This document shows, in pieces, positions 62,179 through 64,000 of a stretch of 64,000 nt of DNA. The translations under genes were made by a program, and so were the position numbers. The DNA lies in assembly GCF_048544455.1 (NCBI RefSeq), contig NC_133538.1:6540658-6604657 (forward strand), given 5' to 3'. Position 1 is the stretch's first letter. Each line of letters starts with the position of its first letter. The notes under the pieces were generated by a model, which saw only the letters and a list, made by a program, of their open reading frames with translations, ran no database searches and was not told the origin of the DNA. Source of the stretch: Silene latifolia. Its lineage: Eukaryota; Streptophyta; Magnoliopsida; Caryophyllales; Caryophyllaceae.

Positions 62179-64000
62179 TATTTAGACGAAACGTACCCAC
62201 AATATATGTAAAACGAACCCAAGACTATTTCGAAACGTACCTAGTACGTAAAAGGGTTTAAACGGGAGGCGGGTACCCTAAAACGGGACGGGAAAGGCTT
62301 TAGGGTTGGATTAGGCGGACCGCTAACGCGGGTCCGCCTAATTCAACCCTAAACCCTTTCCCTTGTTATCGAAACGGGAACCGTAACTGAACCCTAAAAG
62401 GGGAAGGGTGAACCCCCTTCCGAGGGGACCGGGTATCCTAAAACGGGACGGGAAAGGGTTTAGGGTTGGATTAGGCGGACCGCTAACGCGGGTCCGCCTA
62501 ATCCAACCCTAAACCCTTTCCCTTGTTATCGAAACGGGAACCGTAACTGAACCTTAAAAGGAGAAGGGTGACCCCCTTTCCGAGGGGACCGGGTATCCTA
62601 AAACGGGACAGGAAAGGGATTAGGGTTGGATTAGGCGGACCCGCTAACGCCTAATCCAACCCTAAACCCTTTCCCTTGTTATCAAAACGGGAACCGTAAC
62701 TGAGCCCTAAAAGGGGAAGGGTGAACCCCTTTCCGAGGGGACCGGGTATCCTAAAACGGGACGGGAAAGGGTTTAGGGTTGGATTAGGCGGACCGCTAAC
62801 GCGGGTCCGCCTAATCCAACCCTAAACCCTTTCCCTTGTTATCGGGAATGGGTTATTTAGACGAAACGTACCCACAATATATGTAAAACGAACCCAAGAA
62901 TATTTCGAAACGTACCTAGTACGTAAAAGGGTTTAAACGGGAGGAGGGTACCCTAAAACGGGACGGGAAAGGGTTTAGGGTTGGATTAGGCGGACCGCTA
63001 ACGCGGGTCCGCCTAATCCTACCCTAAAACCTTTCCCTTGTTATCGAAACGGGAACCGTAACTGAACCCTAAAAGGGGAAGGGTGAACCCCTTTACGAGG
63101 GGACCGGGTATCCTAAAACGGGACGGGAAAGGTTTAATCCAACCCTAACCCCTTTCCCTTGTTATCGGGAATGGGTTATTTAGACGAAACGTACCCACAA
63201 TATATGTAAAACGAACCCAAGACTATTTCGAAACGTACCTAGTACGTAAAAGGGTTTAAACGGGAGGCGGGTATCCTAAAGCGGGACGGGAAAGGGTTTA
63301 GGGTTGGATTAGGCGGACCGCTAACGCGGGTCCGCCTAATCCAACCCTAAACCCTTTCCTTGTTATCAAACGGAACCGTAATCGAACCCTAAAAGGGGAA
63401 GGGTGAACCCCTTTCCGAGGGGACCGGGTATCCTAAAACGGGACGGGAAAAGGTTTAGGGTTGGATTAGGCGGACCGCTAACGCGGGTCCGCCTAACCCA
63501 ACCCTAAACCCTTTCCCTTGTTATCGGGAATGGGTTATTTAGACGAAACGTACCCACAATATATGTAAAACGAACCCAAGACTATTTCGAAACGTACCTA
63601 GTACGTAAAAGGGTTTAAACGGGAGGCGGGTACCCTAAAACGGGACGGGAAAGGGTTTAGGGTTGGATTAGGCGGACCGCTAACGCGGGTCCGCCTAATC
63701 CAACCCTATCCCTTTCCCTTGTTATCGAAACGGGAACCGTAACTGAACCCTAAAATGGGAAGGGTGAACCCCTTTCCGAGGGGACCGGGTATCCTAAAAC
63801 GGGACGGGAAAAGGTTTAGGGTTGGATTAGGCGGACCGCTAACGCGGGTCCGCCTAATCCAACCCTAAACCCTTTCCCTTGTTATCGGGAATGGGTTATT
63901 TAGACGAAATGTACCCACAATATATGTAAAACGAACCCAAGACTATTTCGAAACGTACCTAGTACGTAAAAGGGTTTAAACGGAAGGCGGGTACCCTAAA
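62179..64000. repeat. satellite array, right block
   Basis: This continues the array of 51375-53565 in the same phase and orientation after the LTR-B insertion and runs off the window. Modules A and C alternate irregularly around the same hairpin. Confidence 0.95.

Overview
This is a stretch of nuclear DNA from a flowering plant, very probably a eudicot, built almost entirely of nested and decayed transposable elements, satellite DNA and microsatellites. The evidence for a plant is: LTR primer-binding sites for plant initiator-Met and Asp tRNAs, an Athila-type env-like reading frame, a Tekay/Del-type Ty3 gag-pol, a FAR1-type Mutator (MULE) transposase with plant-like introns, Stowaway MITEs, and TTTAGGG-type telomere-like words inside a satellite. 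I cannot name the species. I see no intact host gene, no rRNA gene and no functional tRNA gene.

Layout. 1-2350: the 3' end and LTR of a Ty1/copia-like element, then the 3' part of an Athila-like LTR. 2351-5556: remains of that Athila element, with a promoter-like leader, a broken env-like ORF (3500-4999) and a polypurine tract. 5557-6342: a gag fragment and tRNA-Asp primer site of a second, minus-strand Athila-type element. Its LTR (6343-16231) is split by a complete non-autonomous LTR retrotransposon (6659-15172, target duplication AAAGG). 16247-24412: two almost identical 4.08-kb tandem units, each with a Tat-like LTR, a Stowaway MITE and GTAACTTT-type minirepeats, followed by a roughly 304-bp tandem array to about 25200. 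25200-30910: MULE-like elements abutting (TA)n/(CT)n tracts, two of them large foldbacks. 30909-38900: a MITE, a LINE remnant carrying a TRIM, an array of foldback repeats between two inverted tRNA-like sequences, another MITE and a possible spliced gene fragment. 38970-45210: MULE-type ends around (TA)n, enclosing a decayed Tekay-type gag-pol element. 45339-50850: a decayed FAR1-type MULE transposase gene. 51375-64000: a satellite array split by a second large non-autonomous LTR element (53566-62178, target duplication TATTT).

The main signals worth following are these. (1) A short stem-loop with an RGGA loop lies just upstream of the polypurine tract in five different LTR families (seven copies). 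Stem sequences differ but pairing is kept, and the distance to the LTR is 18-20 nt in every copy except the copia-like one (6 nt). (2) Clusters of 10-12 bp palindromes sit just upstream of a TATA box in four LTR or leader regions, with a different palindrome in different families. (3) The satellite monomer also occurs as single copies in the intron and 3' flank of the FAR1 MULE, suggesting that the satellite and the transposon share an origin. (4) Nine MULE-like termini, including that of the FAR1 element, all face (TA)n tracts and share a GGATC/GGTTC-type terminal word.
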